A stretch of DNA of 64,000 nt from Candidatus Aenigmatarchaeota archaeon (GTDB lineage Archaea > Aenigmatarchaeota > Aenigmatarchaeia > GW2011-AR5): assembly GCA_016198685.1 (NCBI GenBank), contig JACQID010000007.1, positions 28,695 to 92,694 of the forward strand, in the 5' to 3' direction. Position 1 is the stretch's first letter. Each line of letters opens with the position of its first letter. This document shows positions 1-9,179 of this stretch, piece after piece. The notes below the pieces were generated by a model. That model saw only the letters and a list, made by a program, of their open reading frames with translations. It did no database searches and was not told the DNA's origin. The position numbers were made by a program, and so were the translations under genes.

Positions 1-195
1 AGGATACAGAGCGAGCTTGACCCGAAGGCTCAGGTCATCTGGGGCGCCAGAATATTGCCCTCCTACAGAGGAAGGATACAGGTCATCACCATAGTCACAG
101 GCGTGAAATCCCCGTACATACTGGGCTCAGCGCAAGTGAAAAGGGAAGAGATGTCCAAGGTAGAAGGCGCACTTGGCATAGAAATGCTGCATTGA
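1..195 (+). CDS. ftsZ: Cell division protein FtsZ, C-terminal fragment (truncated by window start)
   Basis: Frame 1 reads RIQSELDPKAQVIWGARILPSYRGRIQVITIVTGVKSPYILG..., resembling the FtsZ C-terminal region (LDPxAxVIWGA...VTGVKSPYILG); stop at 193-195. Confidence 0.75.
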   Translation, partial: RIQSELDPKAQVIWGARILPSYRGRIQVITIVTGVKSPYILGSAQVKREEMSKVEGALGIEMLH

Positions 196-214
196 TAATA
201 ACCACACCCCCTTA

Positions 215-276
215 AGCTTGCAGGCGGGAGACAGCGAAAATTCTCCCCCAGGAATTTTCCTCCCGCCTGCCAAGCT
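215..276. repeat. Long near-perfect hairpin downstream of ftsZ (possible terminator or structured RNA)
   Basis: agcttg-caggcgggag (215-230) pairs with ctcccgcctg-c-caagct (260-276); inner stem gaaaattc (236-243)/gaattttc (252-259). Confidence 0.7.
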
Positions 277-368
277 GTTTTTAAGGCGCAGTTGCAGCTG
301 TTTCGTCTCATACACCGGGCGGAATTCGATGTATGATTTTTAATTTCCTCTTTCTCTATACTTAATTT

Positions 369-848
369 ATGGCGATACGTTTCAGAAGAATGCTGAAATC
401 CGACATAGATAATGTGCGGGAAGCGGCCATGGCTTCATGGAAGCACACTTATTCTGAGATATTTGCGGATGTCTTCATTGAAAAATTCGTGAATGAAAAT
501 TATTCGCAGGGTGCCCTAGAAAGCTTATTGCCTATGATAAGGGCGGGAGAAATGTTTTTTCATGTTGCAACGGATGAATCGCGAATAGTCGGATACTGCC
601 ATATGGGAAAGATCAGTACATGGGAATTGTTCAGAATTTATATCGTGCCTCAATATCAGAGCAAAGGAATAGGGAAGAAACTTCTTTGCAAGGGCGAGGA
701 ATACCTGCGAAGGAAAGGAGCGAAGAAATATTTCTGTTTCGTGCACAGGAAAAACAAGAACGGCCTCATGTTCTATCTTAAAAGAGGATTCGTTCATATA
801 CCGGAAAAAGACAAGCCTGATGAATGGCATATGGAGAAAAAATTGTAA
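369..848 (+). CDS. GNAT family N-acetyltransferase
   Basis: 159 aa ORF with GNAT-like motif IYIVPQYQSKGIGKKLL. Confidence 0.8.
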   Translation: MAIRFRRMLKSDIDNVREAAMASWKHTYSEIFADVFIEKFVNENYSQGALESLLPMIRAGEMFFHVATDESRIVGYCHMGKISTWELFRIYIVPQYQSKGIGKKLLCKGEEYLRRKGAKKYFCFVHRKNKNGLMFYLKRGFVHIPEKDKPDEWHMEKKL

Positions 849-851
849 ACA

Positions 852-1943
852 TTACCGTTCTCTCTTGCCTGCAATGAACTCCTCAATCATCTTTTTGGCT
901 TCACTGTCTGTGAATTGCTGCGGGGGGGATTTCATAAGATAGGCTGACGGCGAAGTCAGGGCGCCGGCTATTTTTCTGTCCATTGCAGCTTTGCAGCATC
1001 TTATGGCGTCAACAGCGACGCCGGCCGAATTTGGGGAATCCACAACTTCAAGCTTCAATTCAATATTAAGCGGAACATTTCCAAAAGATGTGCCTTCAAG
1101 TCGTATGAAAGCCCATTTCCTGTCATCAAGCCACTGCACATAGTCGGAGGGACCTATGTGAACGTTCTTGGTTCCCATATCATGCTGGACCTGTGATGTA
1201 ACTGCTGAAGTCTTTGAGATTTTTTTCGATTCAAGCCTTTCGCGCTCTAACATATTCTTGAAATCGGTATTGCCGCCGACATTGAGCTGCATCGTTCTGT
1301 CAAGGCGTACGCCCCGATCCCTGAAAAGATTGGCAAGAACTCTGTGCACTATCGTGGCGCCCACTTGCGATTTGATATCATCGCCCACTACGGGCAGCCC
1401 CGCCTTCTCGAATTTCTGATGCCATTCTTTTGTTTTTGCGATGAACACAGGAATGCAATTGATAAAGCCACAGCTGGCTTTGATAGCGGCTTCTGCGTAG
1501 AATTTTACCGCTTCCTCGCTGCCCACAGGAAGATAATTTATCAGCATATCGGTCTTTGTTTCCTTGAGAATTTTTGCAACATCGACAGGTCTTGATTTGT
1601 CCTCGTGTATCATATCCCTAAGATATTTGCCGATGCCATCCATCGTGGGCCCGCGCTGCACCTTAATTCCTGTCTTTGGAACGTCCGAGAATTTCACAGT
1701 GCAGTTGGGTTCAGCAAATATGGCTTCGGCCAAATCCTTCCCCACTTTCGTTTCATTGACGTCAAAAGCAGCTGAGAATTCTATGTCGCGTATGCGATAG
1801 CCGCTTATGACATTGTTCATCAGTCCAGGCACGATTTCATTGTCTTTTACATTCTTGTAGAATTCCACTCCCTGAACGAGGGATGATGCACAGTTCCCTA
1901 TTCCCGCGATTGCAACTCTTATTTTGGCCATGACCATCATCAA
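852..1943 (-). CDS. ino1: myo-inositol-1-phosphate synthase (start may be the internal Met at 1931)
   Basis: 363 aa; [24 protein letters not shown]..., [38 protein letters not shown] typical of archaeal/actinobacterial MIPS. Confidence 0.9.
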   Translation of the reverse strand: MMMVMAKIRVAIAGIGNCASSLVQGVEFYKNVKDNEIVPGLMNNVISGYRIRDIEFSAAFDVNETKVGKDLAEAIFAEPNCTVKFSDVPKTGIKVQRGPTMDGIGKYLRDMIHEDKSRPVDVAKILKETKTDMLINYLPVGSEEAVKFYAEAAIKASCGFINCIPVFIAKTKEWHQKFEKAGLPVVGDDIKSQVGATIVHRVLANLFRDRGVRLDRTMQLNVGGNTDFKNMLERERLESKKISKTSAVTSQVQHDMGTKNVHIGPSDYVQWLDDRKWAFIRLEGTSFGNVPLNIELKLEVVDSPNSAGVAVDAIRCCKAAMDRKIAGALTSPSAYLMKSPPQQFTDSEAKKMIEEFIAGKRER

Positions 1944-1947
1944 TAAC

Positions 1948-1962
1948 TTTACAGACTGTAAA
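1948..1962. promoter_or_regulatory. Operator-like palindrome TTTACAG-A-CTGTAAA
   Basis: Perfect 7-1-7 inverted repeat immediately upstream of ino1. Confidence 0.65.
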
Positions 1963-2010
1963 ATTCTTGCCGCGAAAGTATTTATATGATGGTTACACGT
2001 GCTATATAAA

Positions 2011-2027
2011 TTTTACAGTGCGTAAAA
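2011..2027. promoter_or_regulatory. Second operator-like palindrome TTTTAC-N5-GTAAAA
   Basis: Same half-sites as 1948-1962, between a TATA-like ctatataaa (2002-2010) and the regulator ATG at 2032. Confidence 0.65.
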
Positions 2028-2031
2028 TCTT

Positions 2032-2340
2032 ATGCGCACGCCCATAGAAAGGCTGGAAGAGAAGCTTTTCAAGGAAAACCTCTGGCTCTTCCTTATGATG
2101 CTTCTTTCGGAGAAAAAAAGGAAGAGAAGCGACCTTCGCGAACTTGTGCACAAGAGATTCGGATTCATGCCGGGCGAGATGACGTCTTACAAAGTTCTTT
2201 TTTTGCTTGAGCAGGGCGGCTATGTCAAGAGAGACGTGGAAAAATATTATTACCCGGCCCCTGCGGGGGTGAAACAGCTCAATAAAGGCAAAAAGCTCCT
2301 TGAGCGGGCGTTCAAGATGCTTGGGCAAAGAAAAGCATAA
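2032..2340 (+). CDS. PadR-like winged-helix transcriptional regulator
   Basis: 102 aa; wHTH pattern (TSYKVLFLLEQGGYVKRDVEKYYYPAPAGVKQLNKGKKLLERAF). Confidence 0.65.
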   Translation: MRTPIERLEEKLFKENLWLFLMMLLSEKKRKRSDLRELVHKRFGFMPGEMTSYKVLFLLEQGGYVKRDVEKYYYPAPAGVKQLNKGKKLLERAFKMLGQRKA

Positions 2341-2360
2341 GAGTTGGCGCAAATCCTCCC

Positions 2361-2486
2361 ATGACCAGTGCAGAGATAGTAGGCGAAGTTCCCAATCTCT
2401 ACGCAGAAAACGGGGCATATATAGCAACTGTCGTTAATGATGCAGCAATTGCAATGAGAGATGCTATAAAAATTCTCATGGCCTAA
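2361..2486 (+). CDS. Possible small protein (41 aa)
   Basis: ATG..TAA reads MTSAEIVGEVPNLYAENGAYIATVVNDAAIAMRDAIKILMA; fits the gap between the PadR-like and SdpI-like genes; not in the ORF track. Confidence 0.3.
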   Translation: MTSAEIVGEVPNLYAENGAYIATVVNDAAIAMRDAIKILMA

Positions 2487-2494
2487 TTATAAAG

Positions 2495-3139
2495 ATGAGG
2501 AAAGTGCGTATCGCAATTCTAATCGTGTTCTTGAGCACGCTGGCCGCGAGCCTTTATTTCTATGCGCAATTGCCCGAAATGATGCCGTCTCATTGGAATG
2601 CCGAGGGCGACGTTGACAGCTATATGCCGAAGGCATGGGGCGCGTTCCTTGTGCCCTTTCTTATTGCCGCAATAGCATGCCTTCTTTTGTTCATACCAGA
2701 AACCGACCCGATGAAACAAAACGTGGACCGATTCCGGAATTATTATGACGGATTTGTCATACTTCTGGCTGTGTTTATGGCAGGCGTTCACTTCCAGCTG
2801 ATACTCTGGGCGCTTGGGGTTGAAATAAGCCCGAATAACACGTTCCCTATAGGCATCGGCATAATGTTCTTCTATATAGGGATACTACTGGAAAAATCGA
2901 GACGCAACTGGTTCATAGGAATCAGGACGCCGTGGACCATGAGCAGCGATCGTGTCTGGGAGAAGACGCATAAACTGGGAGGCATATTATTCAAGATTGC
3001 CGGGCTTGTTTCATTGACAGGCGTATTCTTCCCGGCATATTCTGTATTATTGATACTGATTTCAGCCATCCTTGCAGCCGTTTTCTGTGTTATATATTCT
3101 TATTTTGAATACCAGAAAGAGAAAAGCATGCGGCGATGA
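2495..3139 (+). CDS. SdpI/DUF1648-family membrane protein
   Basis: 214 aa; LPEMMPSHWNAEGDVDSYMPK (DUF1648) and RRNWFIGIRTPWTMSSDRVWEKTHKLGG (SdpI/YhfL) motifs. Confidence 0.85.
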   Translation: MRKVRIAILIVFLSTLAASLYFYAQLPEMMPSHWNAEGDVDSYMPKAWGAFLVPFLIAAIACLLLFIPETDPMKQNVDRFRNYYDGFVILLAVFMAGVHFQLILWALGVEISPNNTFPIGIGIMFFYIGILLEKSRRNWFIGIRTPWTMSSDRVWEKTHKLGGILFKIAGLVSLTGVFFPAYSVLLILISAILAAVFCVIYSYFEYQKEKSMRR

Positions 3140-3317
3140 TTTTTAGCATGAGAAATGCCGGAATATGGATACAGTATTTTCAGATTGTTGTAATGTCTCC
3201 TGCCGCATTTTATATCCGGCAGGTTTGCGCTGAAAGTCCGGCATTATGCGACCCGGCAAATATTCATTATTTTGCCCGTGCTTTATATAATATAAAGATT
3301 CCAAGCAACTAAATTTC

Positions 3318-3608
3318 ATGGTCACCGATATGATCAAGGTAGTCGAAAAAACATCCAAAGCAGCACGGCTTAATCTTTCAGCTTTTGAACTTCAGAAGTT
3401 TACTGCTGATATGGAAGAGATGCTCAAGGCCTTCAATACATTGGAGAAGGTTGATGCGCCGCAGGAAGCAAGTTATCAGCCTGTTGGCATAAAGGATGCC
3501 ATGCGGAAAGATGAGCCTGAGCAATGCCTGACGCAAGAAGAAGCGTTGTCCAATACCAAAAACAAGGAAAGCGGCTTCTTCAAAGGTCCGAAAGTCATAG
3601 ACAAGTGA
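3318..3608 (+). CDS. gatC: Asp-tRNA(Asn)/Glu-tRNA(Gln) amidotransferase subunit C
   Basis: 96 aa; ARLNLSAFELQKFTADMEEMLKAFNTLEKVD; directly upstream of gatA. Confidence 0.85.
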   Translation: MVTDMIKVVEKTSKAARLNLSAFELQKFTADMEEMLKAFNTLEKVDAPQEASYQPVGIKDAMRKDEPEQCLTQEEALSNTKNKESGFFKGPKVIDK

Positions 3609-3612
3609 GAAC

Positions 3613-4959
3613 ATGGATTACAATATGGGAGCCAAGGAATTCCTTGCGGAAGCGAGGGATGGTAATATTGACCATGAAGATTTCTCTGCAAAATTCAATG
3701 AAGAGCTCAAGAAGCTCAGAATATATGATTTTTTCCAGCATGAGCAGGGCATGCACGGCGAGGGATTGCCGGTGTCGGTAAAGGATAATATCTGCGTCAA
3801 GGGCATGCAAACCACGGCAGGATCGCGCATACTGCAAGGCTACATGCCTGTTTTTGATGCGTCTGTCATAGAACGCATAAAGACCATAGGCTCGGTCATA
3901 GGAAAAACCAACCAGGATGAGTTCGGTTTCGGAACGTTTTCCGCGAATTCTGCGTGGGGAATTCCCAAGAACCCGCTTGATCCGGAAAGAAGCTGCGGCG
4001 GCTCATCTGGCGGCGCGGCAGGATTGACGGCTGCACTCAAGATGCCACATATTGCGCTGGGCCAGAGTACGGGAGGCTCGATATCCTGCCCGGCTGCGTT
4101 CTGCGAGGTAGTTGGCCTGACACCTACTTACGGTTTGGTTCCGCGATACGGCCTCATAGATTACGCTAACTCGATGGACAAGATAGGTCCAATAGCAAAA
4201 GATGTATGGAGCGCGGCATGGATGCTTTCTATTATAGCCGGTTATGATGAAAGGGATTCAACATCGCTTGACGTTCCCAGGAAAGATTACACGAAGACAA
4301 AAGGCATAAAGGGCATGAAACTTGCAGTGCCGAAAGAATATTTCATAAATGTCGACAAAAGCGTTGAGAAAGATACATGGGCGGCAATAAAGAAGCTGGA
4401 ATCTTTGGGCGCAACATACGAAGAAGTGTCTCTTCCGAACACGCAGAACGCACTTTATGCTTATTACATAATCGCCGCTTGCGAGGCATCAACAAACCTT
4501 GCGCGATTCTGCGGGATGCGTTATGGGATGGAAGAGGACATAAAGGGAAATTTCAATGAATACTTCTCATCTGTGAGAACAAAAGGATTCGGCGAGGAAG
4601 CCAAGCGCAGGATAATGCTGGGCACATTTGCAAGGATGTCGGGATACAGGGAAGCTTATTATCACAAAGCCATGCGCGTAAGGACGCTTGTAATAAACGA
4701 ATTCAAATCGATCTTCGGCAAGTACGACGCGATAGCTGCACCCACGATGCCCATACGGCCGCCCAAGTTCACGGATATCAAGAAACTGAAGCCGATGGAA
4801 GTCTACCAGATGGATATACTTACCGTGCCGGCGAATCTTGCAGGCATACCGACAATATCGGTGCCATGTGGAAAGATGACTGGTCTGCATGTAGTCGGCA
4901 ATCATCTTGAGGAAGAGAAAATAATATCTATAGCTTCGGCTTACGAGGGAGCGAGATGA
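3613..4959 (+). CDS. gatA: Amidotransferase subunit A (amidase)
   Basis: 448 aa; amidase signature GGSSGGAAGLTAALKMPHIALGQSTGGSISCPAAFCEVVGLTPTYG. Confidence 0.95.
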   Translation: MDYNMGAKEFLAEARDGNIDHEDFSAKFNEELKKLRIYDFFQHEQGMHGEGLPVSVKDNICVKGMQTTAGSRILQGYMPVFDASVIERIKTIGSVIGKTNQDEFGFGTFSANSAWGIPKNPLDPERSCGGSSGGAAGLTAALKMPHIALGQSTGGSISCPAAFCEVVGLTPTYGLVPRYGLIDYANSMDKIGPIAKDVWSAAWMLSIIAGYDERDSTSLDVPRKDYTKTKGIKGMKLAVPKEYFINVDKSVEKDTWAAIKKLESLGATYEEVSLPNTQNALYAYYIIAACEASTNLARFCGMRYGMEEDIKGNFNEYFSSVRTKGFGEEAKRRIMLGTFARMSGYREAYYHKAMRVRTLVINEFKSIFGKYDAIAAPTMPIRPPKFTDIKKLKPMEVYQMDILTVPANLAGIPTISVPCGKMTGLHVVGNHLEEEKIISIASAYEGAR

Positions 4960-5684
4960 AGGTCACAATGCTTGGCACAGGCACAACTATCAACAAAAGA
5001 GCAGGAGCCTCCTTGCACGTGCAGACTGACAGGAGCATCATATTTGACATAGGCCCAAGAAGCGCCTGGAACATGGAACTTGCGGGAATTGAGAGAAATG
5101 CAGCAGATGCGATATTCATCTCGCACGGCCATGCCGACCATTATTCGGACATCCTGTTGTTCTTTTTTGATGCCGTTACGTCAGGCAGGGACGAATCATT
5201 GGATATATATTGCCCTCCCGGACTGGGAAAGCCGCTCGGCGCTATCAAATCTTTTCCGATAATTGACAAAGCGGAGTTTACTTCATCGATAAGGGAAATA
5301 ACCAATAAAAAAATAACTTTGGGCAGCACGGATATAACCGCAAAAGAAGTCGTGCATGATCCGGCGATACACTCGAACGCCTACAGGATCGAGCATGAAG
5401 GAAAAAGCATTGTTTACTCAGGCGACAGCATCAAGTGCAAAGAGCTTATCGAAATATCAAAAGGCGCGGATCTTGTGATATTTGAGGCCGCGCACGTGAA
5501 ACCACATCCGAAGCACATGACGCCGCAAGAAGCAGGAGAAGCTGCACAGGAAGCGGGGGCAAAGAAGCTTGTGCTGACGCACCTCTATCCGGATAGCGAC
5601 GAAGCTGATATTGTAAGTATGGCAAAGAAGAAATTTTCCGGCGATATTATCAAGGCCGAAGACCTCATGGAGATCGAAATTTAA
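4956..5684 (+). CDS. MBL-fold metallohydrolase (RNase Z/BN-like)
   Basis: 242 aa; ISHGHADHYSDIL metal-binding motif. Confidence 0.8.
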   Translation: MKVTMLGTGTTINKRAGASLHVQTDRSIIFDIGPRSAWNMELAGIERNAADAIFISHGHADHYSDILLFFFDAVTSGRDESLDIYCPPGLGKPLGAIKSFPIIDKAEFTSSIREITNKKITLGSTDITAKEVVHDPAIHSNAYRIEHEGKSIVYSGDSIKCKELIEISKGADLVIFEAAHVKPHPKHMTPQEAGEAAQEAGAKKLVLTHLYPDSDEADIVSMAKKKFSGDIIKAEDLMEIEI

Positions 5685-6232
5685 TGTTCAGGGAAGGAAG
5701 AATACTGGAAAGAATGGAGAAAAATGGCGAGAGGGTCGTCATAAGATTCTTGAAGAAGAGTGACTCTGCAATGCTGCTGAAATACATACATGGCCTTGTG
5801 GACGAAAGGGCAAAAATTATGATGAACAGGAAGCCCAGCATCAAGGAGGAACGGGAATATGTCAGTGACTGCATCAGCAAATGCCGGCGAGGCAGGAACG
5901 TGCACATAGTTGCTGAATGCGGCAAGAATATAATAGCAAGCATGCAGCTGCGGGGCGGGGAAGGCGTTGAGCACAAATGCGGAGAATTGTCCATGGGCGT
6001 TGCTTTCCCTTACAGGAAGCAAGGCATCGCGTCAAGGATGTTCATGCTATTGCAAGTTCACGCAAAAGAGAATGGGTTTGATACTATCATCTCTTCATAC
6101 TATTCAAACAATGCGGCTTCAAGCAATTTTCACGAAAGATTCGGATTCAAGATAGTAGGGCAAGTGCCTAATTCAATAGATTATTACGGAAAGCGCTTGG
6201 GGAAAGTAGTTGTTTACAGGGTGTTGAGATGA
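5684..6232 (+). CDS. GNAT family N-acetyltransferase
   Basis: 182 aa; GVAFPYRKQGIASRMFMLLQ and SNNAASSNFHERFGFKIVG. Confidence 0.8.
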   Translation: MFREGRILERMEKNGERVVIRFLKKSDSAMLLKYIHGLVDERAKIMMNRKPSIKEEREYVSDCISKCRRGRNVHIVAECGKNIIASMQLRGGEGVEHKCGELSMGVAFPYRKQGIASRMFMLLQVHAKENGFDTIISSYYSNNAASSNFHERFGFKIVGQVPNSIDYYGKRLGKVVVYRVLR

Positions 6233-7593
6233 GAATCGGGCTTGAAGTACACGTGCAATTGAGAACGCGAACAAAACTATTCTGCGGCTGCCCCAATACG
6301 CACGAAGAAAAGCCTAACATGCTCACGTGTGAATACTGCTTGGGCATGCCGGGGAGCAAGCCTGTGCTGAATACTGCGGCAGTGGATGCCGCAATAAAGA
6401 TAGGCTTAGCATTGAACTGTGCATTTCCAAAAGAAATGTTCTTCTCAAGAAAGAGCTATTTCTATCCTGACATGGGCAAGAATTTCCAGATAACGCAGTA
6501 CGAAGCGCCCGTGGCATCCAAGGGGATTATCGAGGCGGGAGGCAAGAAAGCCGGCATCACCCGCGTGCAGATGGAAGAGGATCCTGCAAGGATCGTCCAT
6601 GAGAAAACGCATATACTCGTTGATTACAACCGCTCCGGCGTGCCGCTGTGCGAGATCGTGACAGAGCCGGATTTCGGGTCGCCGAAAGAGGCGCGCGTGT
6701 TCCTGCAGCATCTGGCAAGCGTACTTGAATATCTTGGCGTAATGGATCCGTCTATGGAAGGCTCGATGCGAGTAGATGCCAATGTGTCTACGGAAAGCAA
6801 TCGTGTCGAGATAAAAAACATCACGGGATTCAAGGAAGTTGAACGGGCGCTTAACTATGAAATAATACGGCAGAGGAATGTCATAAGGCGCGGCCATGAA
6901 ATAAAGCGAGAAACGCGCGGATGGGATGCCGATGCCGGCGTCACAAGAAGCCAGCGAAGCAAGGAAGAGGAAGATGATTACGGCTACATTTTTGAGATAG
7001 ACCTGCCCCGAATAACGCTTCCCAAAGCTAAGATAGACAGCATCAGGCAAACTTTGCCTGAGCTTGCCGGGCAAAAGATGAAACGTTATGCGAAGATGGG
7101 CGTCAAAGAGGAATTGGCAAAGGCGATCACATCTGAAATAGACCTTGCTCAGGCGTTCGAGAAAGTCGCTGAAAATGTCGAGCCGGCTCTTGCTGCCAAG
7201 TGGTTTGCAGGAGAAATAAAGAAGACGCTGAACTACAATGATTTGCGGATGAAAGACACAGGAATAACTACGCAGCATGTAAGCAAGCTTTTGATCATGG
7301 TTAGAGACGGCAAGTTGACAGACAGAGCCGCTGAAATGATATTCCGTGGTATGGTGGAGAGGCCGCAGGATCCAGAAAAGCTTGCTGCAGGCATGCAGGC
7401 GATAGGAAGCGAAGGCGAGATAGAATCCCTGGCAAAAGAAGCGATAAATGAGAATCCAAAAGCCATCGAAGATTACAACGCCGGAAAGAAAGAATCGTTC
7501 AATTTCCTGGTGGGCCAGGTGATGAAGAAGACTAAAGGAAGGGCGAAGCCGGATGCGGTAAAGGCCGTGATGGAGAAGCTTCTTGGAAAATAA
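6229..7593 (+). CDS. gatB: Amidotransferase subunit B
   Basis: 454 aa; MRIGLEVHVQLRTRTKLFCGCPN, YFYPDMGKNFQITQYEAPVA, FLVGQVMKKTKGRAKP. Confidence 0.95.
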   Translation: MRIGLEVHVQLRTRTKLFCGCPNTHEEKPNMLTCEYCLGMPGSKPVLNTAAVDAAIKIGLALNCAFPKEMFFSRKSYFYPDMGKNFQITQYEAPVASKGIIEAGGKKAGITRVQMEEDPARIVHEKTHILVDYNRSGVPLCEIVTEPDFGSPKEARVFLQHLASVLEYLGVMDPSMEGSMRVDANVSTESNRVEIKNITGFKEVERALNYEIIRQRNVIRRGHEIKRETRGWDADAGVTRSQRSKEEEDDYGYIFEIDLPRITLPKAKIDSIRQTLPELAGQKMKRYAKMGVKEELAKAITSEIDLAQAFEKVAENVEPALAAKWFAGEIKKTLNYNDLRMKDTGITTQHVSKLLIMVRDGKLTDRAAEMIFRGMVERPQDPEKLAAGMQAIGSEGEIESLAKEAINENPKAIEDYNAGKKESFNFLVGQVMKKTKGRAKPDAVKAVMEKLLGK

Positions 7594-7625
7594 TGGGTTT
7601 TTAAGATTTCTGCAATTAAGAAATC

Positions 7626-8177
7626 ATGGACCTAGACCGTTCTTTATTCGTTCCGTTAAGCGGGCGTTTTATAAGAAGACCGCCACGAGCAGAAAAAATA
7701 ATGAGAGACGCGGAGAATCACGGCATTCCAGTGTTCTTGGACCCGAGCGATGGGGATCCACTTGAATTTTACAATAGCGTTGCGCTGTGGTTTTATGCCA
7801 GGGGGACACTAAGAGATTTTGCTTACGACAACCATTCATTGATGCTTTTTCAAGGACAAAATTACAGGGATTCGTGCAACATGATAGAGGGCACGTTTTC
7901 TGCAGGGCAACGCCGCGTTCCTGTCATATTCATTCCCGGAATGCATACTGACAGATATGTAGGAACAGATGTTATAGAAGATGCCAGAGTGTATTATAAG
8001 AATACGTTCAAAAGAACGCCGCCACTCACCGTGAAAATACGTCCTGCCGCGCCCTATGAGCAGCCGGGACTGTACCTTACCGACGGGCCACACAGAAAAA
8101 TACTTGTGCCGCCTTCAGGGCTTTCTGAAGCGGCAAAAAGAATGGCATATCTTGCAGGCGCGTCTGATATTTTTTAG
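7626..8177 (+). CDS. Hypothetical protein
   Basis: 183 aa ORF in a gap between recognised genes; no family recognised. Confidence 0.5.
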   Translation: MDLDRSLFVPLSGRFIRRPPRAEKIMRDAENHGIPVFLDPSDGDPLEFYNSVALWFYARGTLRDFAYDNHSLMLFQGQNYRDSCNMIEGTFSAGQRRVPVIFIPGMHTDRYVGTDVIEDARVYYKNTFKRTPPLTVKIRPAAPYEQPGLYLTDGPHRKILVPPSGLSEAAKRMAYLAGASDIF

Positions 8178-8244
8178 GCTCATGGATATGGCATAGCAGT
8201 GCCATGCAGGAGCTTATAACTTTTGCCTGCAAATATGCTTGCAC

Positions 8245-8345
8245 GGGCCCGTGGCTCAGCTTGGATAGAGCGCTTGGCTTCGGTCATAAGGAAGAAACCA
8301 ATGAAAAGTCCATAGAGGTCGGGGGTTCGAATCCCTCCGGGTCCG
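8245..8345 (+). tRNA. tRNA-Arg(UCG) with two predicted 13-nt introns (8284-8296 and 8301-8313)
   Basis: Acceptor GGGCCCG/CGGGTCC plus G73, D-arm GCTC..GAGC, T-arm GGGGG TTCGAAT CCCTC. Removing both introns gives anticodon arm CTTGG-CTTCGGA-CCAAG. Confidence 0.8.
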
Positions 8346-8386
8346 CTTCGATAAAGCCTTATAAAGAATTCTGAAATACGCTGTCC

Positions 8387-8758
8387 ATGCAAGGAAAAAA
8401 CCGCGGCTATGCTGTAGTCCATCATCAAGACGTGCATGTGGACAGGGGCGAATTGAGCAGGCTCATAGAGGGAGTCTTGTACAATGGAGGTTCTATTTCA
8501 TTTCCCGAGCAGGGACATTGCGTTGTGGGAATACCCGTGGACAAGATAGGAAAGCAACGGGGGCCGCTTGTGACAATTTCGATGCAGGAATTGGACGGCT
8601 ACGTAACATTCAGGTACAAAATTGGTGTAGTAAAACATTCGCAAATATATCGTGAGGCGCTCCGGTCTTTTGAGGGTGCATTGAGGGATGGAAGCGATGT
8701 TGTATATGCGATGCATAACGAGGATTCTGCGAGAATGCCGCTCATAATAGAGTTCTGA
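8387..8758 (+). CDS. Hypothetical protein
   Basis: 123 aa ORF in an otherwise unassigned gap. Confidence 0.5.
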   Translation: MQGKNRGYAVVHHQDVHVDRGELSRLIEGVLYNGGSISFPEQGHCVVGIPVDKIGKQRGPLVTISMQELDGYVTFRYKIGVVKHSQIYREALRSFEGALRDGSDVVYAMHNEDSARMPLIIEF

Positions 8759-8762
8759 AGCG

Positions 8763-9149
8763 TCATGCAACGACGAGTTTTACGTTCTCAACTTTCTTTA
8801 TAGCGCGTACTTTCCCGTAGAACTCCTTGATTCTGGCAGCATCGCCGTTCAGAACGAAGATTTCCATGCACTTGCCTTTGCTCAAGTTTGCATGCACTTG
8901 CGTGTTGATTACTCCCTCATATGCATGCTTTGCCTTTGTGACGGCATCTTCGCCTTTCTGGTTGTGCATGACTAGCATGACGCATTCTATTATGCCCTCC
9001 ATGGAGTTCTTCTCATGGTAATCATCCAAGAGCAATTTCATTGCGGCTCTTATAGTCTCCGAGCGTCCTGAAAACCCCAGTTCCTTCTGTGCAGAATCCA
9101 TCGTGTGCAGAAGTTCCTCGTTCAATGACATGGAAATGATTTTCGGCAT
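8763..9149 (-). CDS. NikR-like ribbon-helix-helix metal-responsive regulator
   Basis: MPKIISMSLNEELLHTMDSAQKELGFSGRSETIRAAMKLLL RHH domain plus ACT-like C-terminal part with HANLSKGKCMEIFVLNG, as in NikR/CopG. Confidence 0.8.
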   Translation of the reverse strand: MPKIISMSLNEELLHTMDSAQKELGFSGRSETIRAAMKLLLDDYHEKNSMEGIIECVMLVMHNQKGEDAVTKAKHAYEGVINTQVHANLSKGKCMEIFVLNGDAARIKEFYGKVRAIKKVENVKLVVA

Positions 9150-9179
9150 TATTAACCCCCTTTTAAGCTGTAGCATAGT

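Noticed and set aside
6445-7278. 277-aa minus-strand ORF antisense to gatB
   Set aside because: gatB is unambiguous; the antisense ORF has no recognisable domain
8245-8345. tRNA-Met reading with CAT at 8285-8287
   Set aside because: Gives G at position 32 and a mismatched stem; discriminator G73 and the restored CTTCGGA loop favour Arg(UCG)
8180-8437. 85-aa minus-strand ORF containing GPGGIRTPDL
   Set aside because: Classic spurious translation across a tRNA gene on the opposite strand
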